DNA from: Rosellinia necatrix
Lineage: Eukaryota > Ascomycota > Sordariomycetes > Xylariales > Xylariaceae
Assembly (NCBI GenBank): GCA_021209875.1
Contig: JAGYVD010000006.1
Coordinates: 2,976,001 to 3,040,000, forward strand
Reading direction: 5' to 3'
Length of the DNA: 64,000 nt
Below are positions 12,185 through 24,506 of this stretch, piece after piece. Positions within the stretch are counted from its first letter, which is position 1; each line of letters opens with the position of its first letter. The notes below the pieces were generated by a model that was given only the letters and a program-made list of their open reading frames with translations, had not been told where the DNA came from and ran no database searches. The position numbers and the translations under genes were made by a program.

Positions 12185-12315
12185 CCATTTCCTCCACCAC
12201 GCCGACATCGCGAAACCCCTCCGGGTCCTTCCTTGCCCCACCATCGTCATCACGGCTACGACCACGACATCAGCAGGCTCACACCGCAAACCGACAAGTC
12301 CGTACCGCCTCCAGC

Positions 12316-13836
12316 ATGCCGAGATTGAACCTTGGAAACATCAACCCCCACGTGGTTGAGGCTAAGTATGCCGTCCGTGGCGAGTTGGCCGTCAAGTCGG
12401 AGGACTATCGTGCCAGACTTCGGCGAGGCGATACCGACCTTCCTTTCTCCGAAATCATCAGCGCCAACATTGGTAACCCCCAGCAGCTCGACCAGAAGCC
12501 CATCACCTTCTTCCGCCAAGTCCTGAGTATCCTCGAGTACCCCCAACTCCTGGACAATGAGCAGGTCCTGCTGAACAGCCTGGGGTATAAGCCTGACGTG
12601 CTGGAGCGTGCTAAGTTCCTCCTCAAGAGCATCGGCAGCGTTGGCGCCTACAGCGCGAGTGCCGGCGTGCCCGCCATCAAGGAGAGCGTCGCTAAGTTCC
12701 TCGAGCGTATGTCTTTCCCTTAGACCGTTCCATCCAATTTCTCCTTCTCGCGCGGAACACAAAAAAGCTAACGGGCCCTACCAGGACGAGATGGTTTCCC
12801 CGCCGACCCCGCTCACGTCTATCTGTCGGCCGGCGCCTCGTCGGGTGTCAATACCCTACTGCACGTCATCTGTGCTACGCCTGCATCTGGTGTCCTCGTC
12901 CCCATTCCCCAGTATCCTCTATATACCGCCTCGCTATCCCTCCTCAATGCTACATGTGTGCCCTATTACCTCGACGAAGCCGCGCAGTGGGGCACATCGG
13001 TTGAGACCATCAAAGAGGCGTATGTTACAGCCAAGAGCAACGGAACCGACGTCCGCGCAATCGTTGTGATCAACCCCGGTAACCCTACCGGTGCATCTCT
13101 CTCCGAGGCCGATATTCGGTCGGTCTTACAGTTCGCCGCTGAAGAGCAGCTCGTCGTCCTAGCCGATGAGGTGTACCAGACGAACGTCTTCGTCGGCAAA
13201 TTCCATAGCTTCCGACAAGTGCTATTGACACTGCAGAAAGAGGACCCGGGTAAATATGGTGCCGTCGAGCTGGCTTCGCTGCATTCCATCTCGAAAGGTA
13301 TGGTGGGCGAATGTGGGCACCGCGGCGGGTATTTCGAGCTCATCGGCTTCGACAAGGAGGTCGAAGAGCAGATCTACAAGTTCGTATCCATCATGCTTTG
13401 CGCACCCGTCACCGCACAATGTCTCGTGGAACTAATGGTCAACCCACCCCAACCCGGTGACCCGTCCTACCCGCTCTATGAGCAGGAGTATAACAGCATC
13501 TTCGAGGGGCTCAAGCAGCGCGCTACAGCGCTCTATGAGGCCTTTAAAGAGATGGAGGGCATCGAGTGCGGCGAGCCCCAAGGTAGCATGTATCTGTTCC
13601 CCACCATCCACGTCCCCGCCAAAGCCGTCGACGCCGCGCGCGCCGAGGGCCGCATCCCTGATGAGTTCTACTGTATGCGTCTGCTCGAATCAACTGGCGT
13701 CTGCGTCGTGCCCGGAAGCGGTTTCGGCCAGAAAGAAGGCACCCTGCACTTGCGCACCACGTTCCTGGCCCCCGGCACCGAATGGGTCGATTCCATCAAG
13801 AAATTCCACCGGGAGTTTATGGACAAGTACCGATAA
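12316..13836 (+). CDS. Alanine aminotransferase (glutamate-pyruvate transaminase)
   Basis: Two exons, 12316-12706 and 12785-13836, give 480 residues. The 78-bp intron has a GTATGT donor, a GCTAAC branch site and a CCAG acceptor, and its join reads FLERRDGFPADP. The enzyme exchanges amino groups between alanine and 2-oxoglutarate and uses pyridoxal phosphate. Visible family marks are SAGASSGV (phosphate cup), VVINPGNPTGASLS, LADEVYQTNV, and SISKGMVGECGHRGGY, which carries the Schiff-base lysine at about residue 301. The Arg in LHLRTTFL near the C-terminus would bind the substrate carboxylate. The length fits the cytosolic form. I see no mitochondrial presequence in front of MPRLNLGNINPH, although an upstream alternative exon cannot be excluded. 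Fold-type I alanine aminotransferase is a firm call. Confidence 0.96.
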
Positions 13837-14429
13837 GAGGTGGGGTATCTTAATTACTAGGTCTTAGGCGGCATTGCAACTCAGCTATAAACGCTTTTGC
13901 TTTCTTAGATTAGAAGTTATTGTATTTGACACTTCTAAACCTTGTCATTTTCCAAGATCGTCGGGAGAGACAACTATCTCAATAGCAGGCCATAGGAATG
14001 ATTTTGATAGACTAGGAGATGCACAAAATACTATGCTTGTATTGTTCTTCGGCGGAATGAAAAAGTTAAGGGTAGTTAGGCTAGGTAATCGACTCATAGC
14101 GCCGTCAAAGAAAACACACACCCTTCACTCCCATTCATGGCATTCCGAGGCCGACAAGTGGATTTAATGCCGCGAGGTTTTAGCGACATGCCTTAAACCT
14201 CTGACCAGTGCCAGATGCCTTCTTGTTGTAGGTCTATTTTTGCATGTGCGTAATAATCTATTATCTGGAACCTCGGCGCGGTAGTCTTCGCATCGATAAT
14301 CCCAGACCACCAACCCAGTTTAATAAGCAGAAGTATACGTGATCCTTGATTGAGCCGGTTGGGGGGAAAAAAGAACCTCGTGATTCCACCCCCCCCCTGA
14401 GAACCTGTTTTATCTGTCTACTTGCCAAT
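13837..14429. other. Intergenic space between convergent genes
   Basis: This holds the 3' ends of the aminotransferase (+) and Rpn7 (-) genes. Nothing coding was seen. Confidence 0.7.
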
Positions 14430-16081
14430 CTATGCTCGCTCACTACCCCGTAGTCGTACGGCCTGGCCGTATTTCTGGAGCTTCGTGATTAACTGATCGC
14501 CCTGCTTCACGACGTCCTGATATTGCTTATTCTTGTCGTCCGGCCTGTTCGTCTCGATGACGCCTTTTCCTGTGACACGATCAATGGTGCAGGGGATACG
14601 ACCACCTGCAATAAACTTGGCCAGGTCGCTGTGAGGTGGGTATAATTAGCAATCTAGTCCCGAGATTACGTGCCGCTACGAGCGGGGAGGAAAAGCGGAC
14701 ATACCGGTCCAGGAAGTCCACAGTAACGCCGAAATCGTTGGCCATACTCTCGAGACCCACCACTCGGTAACTCTGTAGAAGCTGCTGGTATGCGCGCAAC
14801 CGCATCTCCCGAATGAACCATCCCCTGTGCTCGAATAGATACCGGTCTTGCGTTAAGAACTTCTCTTCTACGAGAGCTAGGGCTTGGAAGAACAGTTTGT
14901 AGTGCCCGTTGTACAGGCTGTTCACGAGCTGTGCGAGGGATGAGAAGTCGATGGCCATCTCGGCCTGGGGCTGGTCTATGCCCGCGCCTAGAGTGGTCAG
15001 ATTAACGGCCATCGTGGCCTTCGTGGCGCCGTGGGGCGTCGTGGTGTCCTTTGCATCCCGTGACCCGACATCCTCAGCTCCGGGACCAGCCGAAATAGCG
15101 CCCGACAAAGCCAGCATCTTATCATCGCCATCGGCCCCCAGAATAGCTTTGATCTCGGGCGCGTCGACAACCTTACTCTTGAAGTCTACCCGCTTCAGGG
15201 ATACGGAGCCGGCGAGGACGGAATAGACGACGAGGCTGGAGTAGGTACATAATTCGTAGCTAGTAAAGGTTGAGAGGGAATCGAGGAGAAGGGGGGCGGC
15301 GAGGTTATAAGATCGAACAGTGAGGAGATGAAGGCCCTCGTAAGCCTTCAGACGATTGCGGCGGTCCCAATCACCGCCGCTCTCGACGAGCGTCTTCGCC
15401 TTTGTGACATACTTCTTCACTAGAGCGCGGTCGCCATAGAAGAGCCCCATGCGGATGACAGCAAGCACGATGTCAATTTTTGTCCCTAGGATGCCATTCT
15501 TTTCGAGGACATCCTCGTAGGCTGGTATGGCCTTGTCCTGTGCCCCCCGTAAGCATCACATACAGCGATAGGGAAAGCGTTCAAAACGGATCAGGGGACT
15601 CCCGGCGTACCTTGTCACCAATCTTAGCGAAGAACTCGGCGCGCTTCCCTCTCGCAGCCATGATCTCAGTATCACCGGCCTTCTCGACAGCCTCGTCCTC
15701 CTCCTTCTGGATCTCCTCCAGCTCTTTGTCGTTGTCGGCCTTGAGCTGCTGGTAGACCTGTTCATCCCACGGTAAATTCGCGCCTGACGTTAGGCTCCCA
15801 CTAGCCATCATGCCAGCGGCAACGGTGCTGGGTCTCCGGCCGGGCAACCTCTGCTGCGCTCCCGCGCCCGACGTAGTCTCGCCGGCCGCGTTCAAAATCC
15901 CCTCTGTCGGGTGGGCGAGGTACTTGTAGAGGGGAGCCATCTTGTGCTCACTGATGGCCTCTTGTAGATTTTGGACGGCGGCCTGCTGGGCCGGTCGAGC
16001 GGCGTAAGGGTTTGTGAGGGTGAATACATGCTGGGATAGTGGTAGCAGTGGCCATTTCGCATATTGCGGATCGGCGCCCAT
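14430..16081 (-). CDS. rpn7: 26S proteasome regulatory subunit Rpn7 (lid, PCI domain)
   Basis: Three exons on the minus strand, 16081-15611, 15537-14705 and 14628-14430, give 500 residues. The introns are 73 and 76 bp. The second has a GCTAAT branch site, and every join keeps the frame. The protein is a scaffold subunit of the proteasome lid, acting in degradation of ubiquitinated proteins in nucleus and cytosol. The order is: an N-terminal helical part beginning MGADPQYAKWPLLPLSQ, an Rpn7 repeat region (IPAYEDVLEKNGILGTKIDI, KAKTLVESGGDWDRRNRLK), and a PCI domain with its winged helix near the C-terminus (GLESMANDFGVTVDFLDR, then IDRVTGKGVIETNRPD). It is longer than the yeast and human proteins (about 430 and 390). 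Extra length comes from a Gly/Ala/Thr-rich insert of about 60 residues before QPQAEMAIDF and from a loop in the N-terminal third. Divergent from the cap methyltransferase gene. Confidence 0.95.
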
Positions 16082-16887
16082 CTTCGAAGCTGGAGCGGAG
16101 GCGGATGAAGGAGGGAGAGCGGGAGGGAGGAATTGTTGGCCGCTTCGTCGAGAAGGGACGATCTATCTTCACGGCGGCAAGTCGGGTGTAAGACGATTTG
16201 GATGGCGAAGCGGGCGAGATAGAGGGGCAGTCGGGTGATTACGGCCTTGATGCAAAAGTCAGAAGGCAAAAAGGCTGGTGGTAGAGTCTTGATTGTGCCC
16301 ACGGTGAGGGAGGGACCTTGTAGCTGCGGCCAGGCGTCAAGGCCGACGTAACTAAGTAACCGGTGCTGAGCTTGAACGAGAGCGGAGCCAATGGCAGGCT
16401 AGGGGGCCATGAATCGGAGTGGGGCACATCAGAGAGCCTCAAACCCCGGAAGATAGGTACATACACAGGCACCTGAGGCATGTAACTACCTAATGTACTT
16501 TGCACGTTTGATAGGTACTTACGTACACAAGTAAGCAGGTAGCGACCTCCTAACTTACTTAGGTAGTTAGATGACTTGGATACTTGCCTCTCTCTCTCTC
16601 TATCTCTCTCTCTATCTATCTCTCTATCTATCTCTCTATCTATCTCTCCCGCTCTCTATCTTCTTTGACTCCGACTTGATGCTCCACATGTGATGCTTTG
16701 TTCTTCGCGAGCCTTGGTTTTGACGCAACCGACCTTTCTAACGGACTATCTACAATTTAGTTCAATTCAATCGATTCCTCGGAGGAACCACCAGCCCAAC
16801 TTCTCGTGAAAACGCGTTTTTTTAAGCGGATCTCGGGTCACCGCGTACCAGCAAGGCGACTCCCCAAACCCCTGACCCGCCCTCTCG
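16082..16887. promoter_or_regulatory. Divergent promoter region of Rpn7 (-) and cap methyltransferase (+)
   Basis: The 806-bp space between two start codons must hold both promoters. It contains a (TCTC/TATC)n microsatellite at 16591-16655 and CCTAGGTAGG-like words at about 16545-16570. I saw no clear TATA box. Confidence 0.6.
16591..16655. repeat. (CT)n/(CTAT)n microsatellite
   Basis: CT repeats are interleaved with TATC units, all pyrimidine-rich on the plus strand, in the divergent promoter. Confidence 0.9.
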
Positions 16888-18477
16888 ATGGCAGGCGACG
16901 AAGGCAGAGAAGATCTTCCCCAGCCCTTTGACGCGAAGAGGCTTGAGCCACCCAAGAGGCGTAAGCACGGCGAGCCATCTTCGGGGGACTCAAATGGCTC
17001 CGGCCGTCGCGACGGTAAAAGTCGGGATCGCCCTGCCATCGACAAGTCCATCGACAAGTCCATTGACAAGTCCATCGACAAATCCATCGACAAATCTATC
17101 GACAAATCCACCGACGAACCCATCGACGAACTCCCACAGCCCTTCGACGCCAAGAAACTCGAACCCGCGAAAAAACGCCAGCGTTCCACATCGCCCTCTG
17201 ACCTGCCGCGGAAGCTCAAGCGCCCCGGCCAACGGGCGCGCATATCTAATAACGAAGCCGCCGCCATCCGCCAGCGACATGAGCAGCGCGAGCGGGAGGC
17301 AGCGCAAGCTGCAACCACTTCCGTCTCCCTGGAACGGGGGGGGATTAACGATATAGTCCGGCAACACTACAACGCCGTGCCCGAGCGGGGCCGAGATTGG
17401 CGAAAGACGGGCAGCCGGATCAAGGGCCTGCGCGTCTTCAATAACTGGGTGAAGAGCTCGCTCATACAGAAATTCTCACCCGACGAGGACCACACCCCCG
17501 GAGCCCAGCAGCAAGGGCGTGACATGGCGGGTGCGCGCGGGCACGAACTCATCGTACTGGACATCGGCTGTGGTAAGGGCGGTGATTTGGGGAAGTGGCA
17601 GCAAGCGCCGCAGAAAGTACAGCTCTACGTTGGGTTAGACCCTGCCGACGTTTCAATTGACCAGGCGAGGGACCGGTATCGAAGCATGGGCAGCCAAGGA
17701 GGCAGAGGCGGCCGAGGTGGGCGGGGTGGCGGCCATAGAGGCGGCCGCCAGCAGCATCTATTTGACGCCCGCTTTCTCGTCAAGGATTGCTATGGCGAAT
17801 CACTTGGCGACCTTGATATTGTGCGCCAAGTCGGATTCGACCCTTCGCCTATGGGCCGTAGTGGTTTCGACATCGTCAGTATGATGTTCTGCATGCACTA
17901 TGCGTTTGAGACCGAGGAGAAGGCTCGGATGATGCTACAGAATGTATCCAGTGCACTCAAAAAAGGTGGCCGGTTCATAGGGTGCATACCCAACTCAGAC
18001 ATCATTAGCGGCAGGGTCACTAAATTCAATGAACGCATAGCGAGTAAGAAAGAAGACGCACCCGAAGAAGGCGAGCAGTCACCAGAAGACAAAGAAGAGG
18101 GAGAGGCGGAGGAAACAGCAGAATGGGGAAACGACTTGTACCGGGTGAGGTTCCCTGGCAAGACGCCCGAGGATGGTATCTTCCGCCCCCCCTTCGGCTG
18201 GAAATACAGCTTCTTCCTCGACGAAGCGGTCGAAGAAGTCCCCGAGTACGTGGTTCCCTGGGAAGCGTTCCGAGGAATCGCTGAGGATTACAACCTGGAG
18301 ATGCAGTACCATCAGAGTTTCAAGGACATCTGGGAATCTGAGAAGGATGACCCCATATTGGGTCCCCTGAGTGAACGTATGGGCGTTCGTGGGAGGGGCA
18401 GGGGCCCGCTACTCGTTTCACCTGAGGAGATGGAAGTCGCCAACTTCTACGTGGCGTTCTGCTTCTATAAAGTATAG
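16888..18477 (+). CDS. abd1: mRNA cap guanine-N7 methyltransferase
   Basis: A single exon of 529 residues. The enzyme transfers a methyl group from S-adenosylmethionine to N7 of the guanosine cap of nascent nuclear transcripts. The SAM-binding motif I is VLDIGCGKGGDLGKW at about residues 221-235, followed by YVGLDPADVSIDQARDRY. The family signature FDIVSMMFCMHYAFETEE, then LKKGGRFIGCIPNSDII, is intact, and so is the C-terminal FYKV. The N-terminal 150 residues are basic and disordered and hold six IDKS units in tandem (about residues 51-74). The units are flanked by two copies of a 12-residue segment, LPQPFDAKRLEP (10-21) and LPQPFDAKKLEP (82-93). A Gly/Arg-rich insert (GGRGGRGGRGGGHRGGRQQ) sits between motif I and the catalytic core. 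An acidic insert of about 35 residues (EEGEQSPEDKEEGEAEE) follows the core signature. Such inserts are common in filamentous-fungal orthologues. Confidence 0.96.
   Translation: MAGDEGREDLPQPFDAKRLEPPKRRKHGEPSSGDSNGSGRRDGKSRDRPAIDKSIDKSIDKSIDKSIDKSIDKSTDEPIDELPQPFDAKKLEPAKKRQRSTSPSDLPRKLKRPGQRARISNNEAAAIRQRHEQREREAAQAATTSVSLERGGINDIVRQHYNAVPERGRDWRKTGSRIKGLRVFNNWVKSSLIQKFSPDEDHTPGAQQQGRDMAGARGHELIVLDIGCGKGGDLGKWQQAPQKVQLYVGLDPADVSIDQARDRYRSMGSQGGRGGRGGRGGGHRGGRQQHLFDARFLVKDCYGESLGDLDIVRQVGFDPSPMGRSGFDIVSMMFCMHYAFETEEKARMMLQNVSSALKKGGRFIGCIPNSDIISGRVTKFNERIASKKEDAPEEGEQSPEDKEEGEAEETAEWGNDLYRVRFPGKTPEDGIFRPPFGWKYSFFLDEAVEEVPEYVVPWEAFRGIAEDYNLEMQYHQSFKDIWESEKDDPILGPLSERMGVRGRGRGPLLVSPEEMEVANFYVAFCFYKV
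17038..17109 (+). repeat. Coding 12-bp tandem repeat (IDKS x6)
   Basis: Six in-frame units of ATCGACAAGTCC with synonymous third-base changes encode Ile-Asp-Lys-Ser. Two decayed units (TDEP, IDEL) follow. Third-base differences between units suggest the protein sequence is kept or that the array is not brand new. Confidence 0.9.
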
Positions 18478-21400
18478 GGGCCGTCTACCGTGACTATTAC
18501 AGGGTTGCCACCTCTTGGCTCGTACCCTGGCGATACCATGTATTATCTCTTAGTACCGAATGCGGACGTGATCTATGGAATCGGTGACTACCCCTGGTCT
18601 GTACCCACATGGTTCCAGTCCTTGACGTTTACTGTGGAGCAGCGTCTTCGATTTTCGATGCAGCAGAGACGCCAGCAAGCGGCTTTCGAAGCCAACCGAC
18701 GTCCAAGCGCGATAGTCCCGAAAGGGGGGCTATACCGTGAATCAATATGTGCCCAGCGTAGCTTTCTATATCAGACGTCACCTTCCGAGATGGCCGCCAT
18801 GACCGGTCTATACCCGTTGAAAACGCAATATCAGCTTATATAATGCTTGATACAAACAGGATAACGGGATACATATATATGCCACCTATCACAGCATAAC
18901 CGCATCAGGTCTAAATCGCATCGCCTCTACGCGCTAGAACCACCAATCATCCTCGAATAAAGTGACTGTGGTCTTCCGAAAAGAGAAAGTGGACCGTTTG
19001 ATAGGTGGAGTTCCCAAGTATTAGTCTCACTACCCTGAAGCCTTTACGATATTGTTCAGGTGCAGATGGTCGGGCACGGCTTTATAGCTGTCTGTTAAGC
19101 CTAGACTCCTTCGTAACCTCATGGAGATCCGGCTTCAAAGAAGTCTTTCCCTTCGTAACCCCCAAAAATACCAGAATAGGGTCTTCGTTCACACAGGTGC
19201 TTGTCCCGGGCAGCCAACCACCAGGCAACCTCATTGAAGGTGAGGGAAAACAGGCCTGTAAAAGCAAAGCTCCAGCAGCGGCAGCGATACCCATGGCATT
19301 GTTCATGTTTGTCTGTCATGGGTCTTAGAAGTATATGCCTATCCCTCAGCCCACGCACCAACCCCGGACAATAATTCATCCTGCATAGAGCGAAGAACCA
19401 CAGCCATCCCCATACGGCTACCAGCGACGCCAATCCCCGGGACAGGCAACTCATCGTGCCGACTGGTGGCTTGTTGTCCTTGCGATGGCATGAGCAAGGT
19501 TAGGTTTGTAATGACCCTGTCCGAGCGGTCTTCTTCGAAGTAAGGTAGAGTGTCCAAGTTTGAAAGAGACCATATAGTAATAGGTTCAGGAATAAGGGGG
19601 AAGGGATTGGGGTTTGATGGTTCCGAGATGTCGGTGACAGTCCCCTCGGTATATATCGTCACATCCGTGATTGACGTGGTGGAAGAGCCTTCGTTCGAGG
19701 GGTAGCTGGTGGTTATCGACATAATGAAATTTGTAAATAATCTGCATTCAGCCCTGTAAAAACGTCCTCGGCCTAGAAGCCGGATGGGTATAGAAATTAT
19801 GTATGCTTCCTCCAAAACGCGATAAAAGAAATAAGTGTATCGCACATTCGATGGAAGTCCCACACCAACGGAAGAAAACCCCGCGAGATTTAAATAAAGG
19901 AGGCATAAATTAGAAGAAAGGCGAGCACCTTACCCTCGCATATATAATAAATCAAGCCGAGCTCTGTCTCTACCATACCTCCCTAACAAAACCCCTTTTA
20001 GGCCGGCTTGACATCCACATGTAGAGTAATCGAACCGATACGATAACGGAAAGTCCAGGAGTGCGAAGAATACCTAAGTGAGCTTCACACATCGATTGCT
20101 ACTAACGGGGAAGACCTCGCGGCCCCATCAGCCCATTACTCAGTCGGCCATCCAATGGAGTGCTTCCGACAAGATCGTCCCCCGGGGAAATCCAGAGGGT
20201 AAGCCAGCTGCCAGCCAACCAAAGTGGCGTGTAAGCTCGCCAGGAGAGATAAACCAAAGAGCGCCATGGAGAAAGCACGACGGTATTTGCCATGTGTAGC
20301 CGGTGAGGCTCATGCATGGGTAAGGGCGTCACAGCTCCGCTCCTGCGACGACGTTGTGAGGCCGGGGATGGGATCCGAGGATGATGCGGTACACTCGTGG
20401 GGGACGGTTCCAGATATCCGGTCGGTGGCTTACGGCTGCAGGACTGGTTTAAACCACCTGCCTGAGGGTGGGAGGGTGGTATTGCATGGTAAATCTTCAA
20501 CCCACACCGACATTTGATTGTCTTCGTAGCATCAACACTCGCGGCCAACTGAGACCAGCCACGAAAACATTCCTCAGATTGGTGCAAGAGCGTAATGGCT
20601 GTTGCAGGAGGGCAAGACAAGGCTATCCGTGCGATCCTAGTCATGTAGGAACAAGAGCAGCACTACCCATTACCCGCAGTCCGGCCAAGGTGAGCTAGTA
20701 TCGATGGTGTCTTACCGTTACATGCGTCACTATGCGGAGACGGGTCTATATACCTACCTGCCTACATTGCCCCCGGCCACGCGCGTATGGGTGTGCAGAT
20801 CGACAAAAAGGAGGACTGCTGGTACGCTGTTGCCGATATGCTAAACAATACTACGTTCCCCGACGTGAGGCGCCCCGGCACCCTATAAATACAAGGTGGC
20901 AAGGATTCAACGGAAGCTCAGCCAGCCAAGGCCAATCGACGCGGGCCACCTACAAACCGGTGCGGTAGGGGCTGTAGGGCATCCAACACACGCTCAGTTG
21001 GCTCTAGTGACAAGTCATTCTATGGTCTCCTGTCGGGATCGTGCCGCGGCATCAGGGATGCCTCGTCACCTTCTCGGAACCGAACCAACCGATACCCCTT
21101 TTGTACCTCACCGCAGAGCCAAGCCCACCTTAATCGGTGAGGCTACGGGCCTAGCTGGCGGGCGGCTCGACACTCGCCTGGACTACTGACATGGAAGAGG
21201 ACCCCCCATTGTGGGTAAAGTAAGCTTTCGCGCATGCAGCCAGAGTACCCGTCACACGCATGATCTGCGCCTTTGGTTAGTCACCGGATTCGCATTTCAG
21301 CGCTCGGGCATGGACGTCGATACAAGTTATGTTATGTATGGTATCGAAGCAGATGCTAGAATGGGGGGAAGGGGGGAGTGAGAGCGCGCGCCAGGCACTA

Positions 21401-24400
21401 ATGGCCGGCTAGTTTTCGCCGACTGAGGTGAACACCCATGCGTCTTGGGTGACAATGATTAATACACATATTTTTGTAATACGTTTTGCCTAGCTGTACA
21501 AAATATCCAACCAGCGGCATGGGTCAGATCGCTGCGTATGTATGCCCTTAGATATCGGGCCCCCATTAGCTTTTGTTGGGGTGTAATTATAGTGTAGTAA
21601 ATTGGCGATGTAGATCCGCCTTGCCATCTGAGGAGGGCAACAGAGCGTACAATGGTAACTGTGATGTACCTGGATTCGCAATGGGTACATTTGTATATTT
21701 GGGCTGATATGACGGTGCCAGAGGATTAACCACCTATCTCTAGCTCTCTTAGTAGAGTGAGTTACTCGATCAGGGTTTGTTTATTGGTGTTCAAATATTT
21801 TTGTCTCCTTGTCTTCATCTTTATTGTCAGCGTTGTAATTGCAATTTCTCCCCGGATGTCACCAAACCAGTGATAGTTACTCAACGCCATCACCAAAGCT
21901 CAGTGAGACATCCATTTCAAACCACCCCGGCAGCCCGACTTGTCAGATTTTAACGCCTCTCTCCCGCCCCCATCAGGGAATTTCAGGGGCCTCAATGCCT
22001 TTAATATTAAATCCTCCGAGTCCCCAAGTGCTACTATGGTTGACAATAAGATAATCCCCTCCGTGGTGGTGTCTTTCAGCCCCCACAGGCCCTCTAGCTC
22101 ATCGCAGAAAGGAATACGGGAATGTCCATACAGAGTTCAAGCAAGCGTTTAGATATATCATGTTTGGTGGCATGAAGGGTTCCGCTGGAGCGCTGAGAGT
22201 GTAATCTGCGAGCATAGCCATACCGAGCGCGGTGGAAGGAGTTGGCGAGAGGTACAGGGAACAGGATCCCAAATCACGCACATGGTATATCTCCCTCCAC
22301 GGTTTGCAGAGCCCGACTGGCTGGGTCGCCACGATACGGGTCCCCGCGTCTACATCCGAGGTCGTCCGAGATCTGCGCTCGAAGCAGCTGGCACACAAGA
22401 ATGACCACAAGAATGGCCACAGGAACGACCGCCAATGCGGACGGCGGACCAACGCGCTATGACAGCCACACCCCCTGTAAGAAAAACATACCCTTTCGAC
22501 AGCGTGCAACCAGCGGGGAACATTACCGTCATCCGCGACAGCGGGCCTCTCGAGGGCTGATTCGCCTGGCCGAAAAGAAGGCGAGAGAGCCCACGCGGTC
22601 GATTAAGGGTCAGGCGGCTATCTCGAGACAATAAGCTCGTCTGCTCCATATACCGAGGAGGGGGCGATGAGGCGGTTCGTCCAAAGATATGTTACCAAGG
22701 AAAAAACGGTCCCTGGGACGATTGTTACAGTATGTTACGTAGGTACACTGGCACATGTTTTGTTTTACACATTCAAGGGTTTGCAGAGAAACGTCCCCAA
22801 CATAATCCTGGTGCGGTTTCTTGGTGATTACTCTGCGATGAACCCGCTCGGTTTATTGAAAGTTTTAGACGTATATTCAGGAGATCGTTACAGGCGTCCC
22901 CATGGCTGGAGGCAGTCTGACTGTTCACGAAATAAACCATAACCTGTACAAGTATTAAATTGACCCAACACGCCTGCCGAGGCAAATCCGCTAAAATTAT
23001 TTATTTATGCTCTTGTCGCTGCTGTCGATTCTGTTAGTATCGCCGTTGTAATTTGGCGTATCTATACGTCTTCTATGTCTCTACAGTGTGTTGGAAACAT
23101 GCAGGCGACCTCATCAGGTATGAGTATGTGTTGTTGAATTGTTGTTGCCGACAAATTGGGACCGCCGGCATACAAGCATTGTCACATGCAGCCCAGCCTT
23201 GAAGGAAGCCGTGGTGAATTATGTTCGCCGGCCTTTTCTCATTGACGCCAGCATGAAAAGAAAACAAAGGAAAGACAAATTTTTGTTTTGTGACTCCTAC
23301 TTTGCATTTTATATTGTCTATTACTTGCATCTATCGGTAAGTATGCAGGCTTGAGAACATAATAACAGTAAATGCCATGTCCAAGCTCAATTGTGAGAAA
23401 GGCCTTTGTAAGAATCACCGACTGTTAAGCCCCGAGCCCTTTAACCGGGAGTGTAGGTTATATCTACCCAGCGAATTATACCAAGGACCGGCGGTGCCTA
23501 CCGCCCATCGCTCATCGGGCACTGGAATTAGAAGCCGGCTGCCTACCTACATCGACTTGCAGGGTGGAATGCTATCTAATGTCTGTGGGTTTCCCGCAAC
23601 CCAGCTGACCCGCGACCGGGGTGCCGGGTTCTCGAATAAAGGGTCTCCATATATACATAGTTATCAGGTACGTGCGTAACGAGGTGTACGATGTTGGGAA
23701 CGGCCCGGGATACGTAAGATATCGAGCACACTGCCTTAGGATTTTACGCTAGCTGTATCAGCCTGGTTGTCCAAGGTCCATCATTCGCTTTTTTTCTGAC
23801 GGATCTCTAACGAACTGGTGGAACTCGACGATCCCAAACCCGCCTTGTATCCATTCGGTCGTGAAAGGACTAGTACAAAGTCATTTAGATGCTTGCTCCC
23901 ATGCCGCGGTTTACTTAAGGGCCTCGAAGTAGATGGCATATATATTACCATATTATTAACTGCCTATAACCGCCAACTCTAGTCAGGATATTCTCTCTTC
24001 CCTGTCGCTCAAAACCATCGTTCATGTGTCTATATACACAAACATGGAGGAAAAAAATGACATAAGATCGTAATAGGAGTCTTTACCCCCCTTGCCCGCA
24101 GAGTAAGAGATATATATGGGCATATCCAAATCCTGTTCTGTAAAATTCAAATTCTCTACCAGATTCCCTCAGTGTTAGATAGTGCGTCAGGATACGCCTC
24201 CGTTTGTTAATATTCTTGAAAAAACAATATGCAACTAGGGAAAGCAGGTCTTTGGATTAAGCGGCTTCCTATTGTCGTCATATTCACTTGTTCCGTGTCA
24301 TCTTCGAGTGGACCGCCTTGTATATAATATGTGGAGTCTGCAGACTAATACTATAGCCTTCCACAAGAATTATGTGAGGGTAGCAAGCATAGCCCTCACC

Positions 24401-24506
24401 AATTTAGGCGGCGGGCCTATATTAGAAAAAGCGTTAGCTACACGTGTACCCCCCGAAGGCTCGGCACGAGACGCGCGAACAGTAGTAGTAGTAATGGTGC
24501 ACACCT
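18478..24506. other. Gene-poor stretch of about 6 kb
   Basis: No confident gene. The best candidate is the weak minus-strand frame at 19339-19722, listed separately. Frames at 20078-21189 and 22099-22650 are open on both strands at once and give Arg/Pro/Ser-rich translations typical of non-coding DNA. No transposase, reverse transcriptase or terminal repeats were recognised. Confidence 0.5.
19339..19722 (-). CDS. Possible small Ser/Thr-rich protein, uncertain
   Basis: An ATG at 19722 opens 127 codons on the minus strand. The product starts MSITTSYPSNEGSSTTSITD, is rich in Ser, Thr and Pro, and has NLTLLMPSQGQQATSRHDEL before its C-terminal part. Downstream on the same strand, in another frame at about 19306, is an Ala-rich hydrophobic piece (MGIAAAAGALLLQ) that could be a C-terminal GPI or membrane exon. 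I could not find a splice pair that joins them with confidence. If real it would resemble small fungal cell-wall proteins, but that is inference from composition only. Confidence 0.25.
   Translation of the reverse strand: MSITTSYPSNEGSSTTSITDVTIYTEGTVTDISEPSNPNPFPLIPEPITIWSLSNLDTLPYFEEDRSDRVITNLTLLMPSQGQQATSRHDELPVPGIGVAGSRMGMAVVLRSMQDELLSGVGAWAEG

Larger units (their letters stand above)
9181..12315. other. Intergenic region with hairpins, an AT-rich island and minisatellites
   Basis: No convincing gene. A minus-strand ATG frame at 9793-9966 encodes 57 residues that look like a coiled coil (KLDARSKEIEQFKHDIKEAN) and may be a gene fragment. The rest holds the hairpin at 9830-9856, the AT-rich stretch at 10100-10290, pyrimidine-rich repeats at 10960-11110 and 11950-12125, and the promoter of the aminotransferase gene. 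Confidence 0.5.

Noticed and set aside
18490..18843. 117-codon frame right after the cap methyltransferase gene
   Set aside because: It begins with GTG, lies where the 3' UTR should be, and has no recognisable content.
20078..22650. Several long frames on both strands
   Set aside because: Both strands are open at once, translations are rich in Arg, Pro and Ser, and no domain, splice-supported extension or codon preference is visible.
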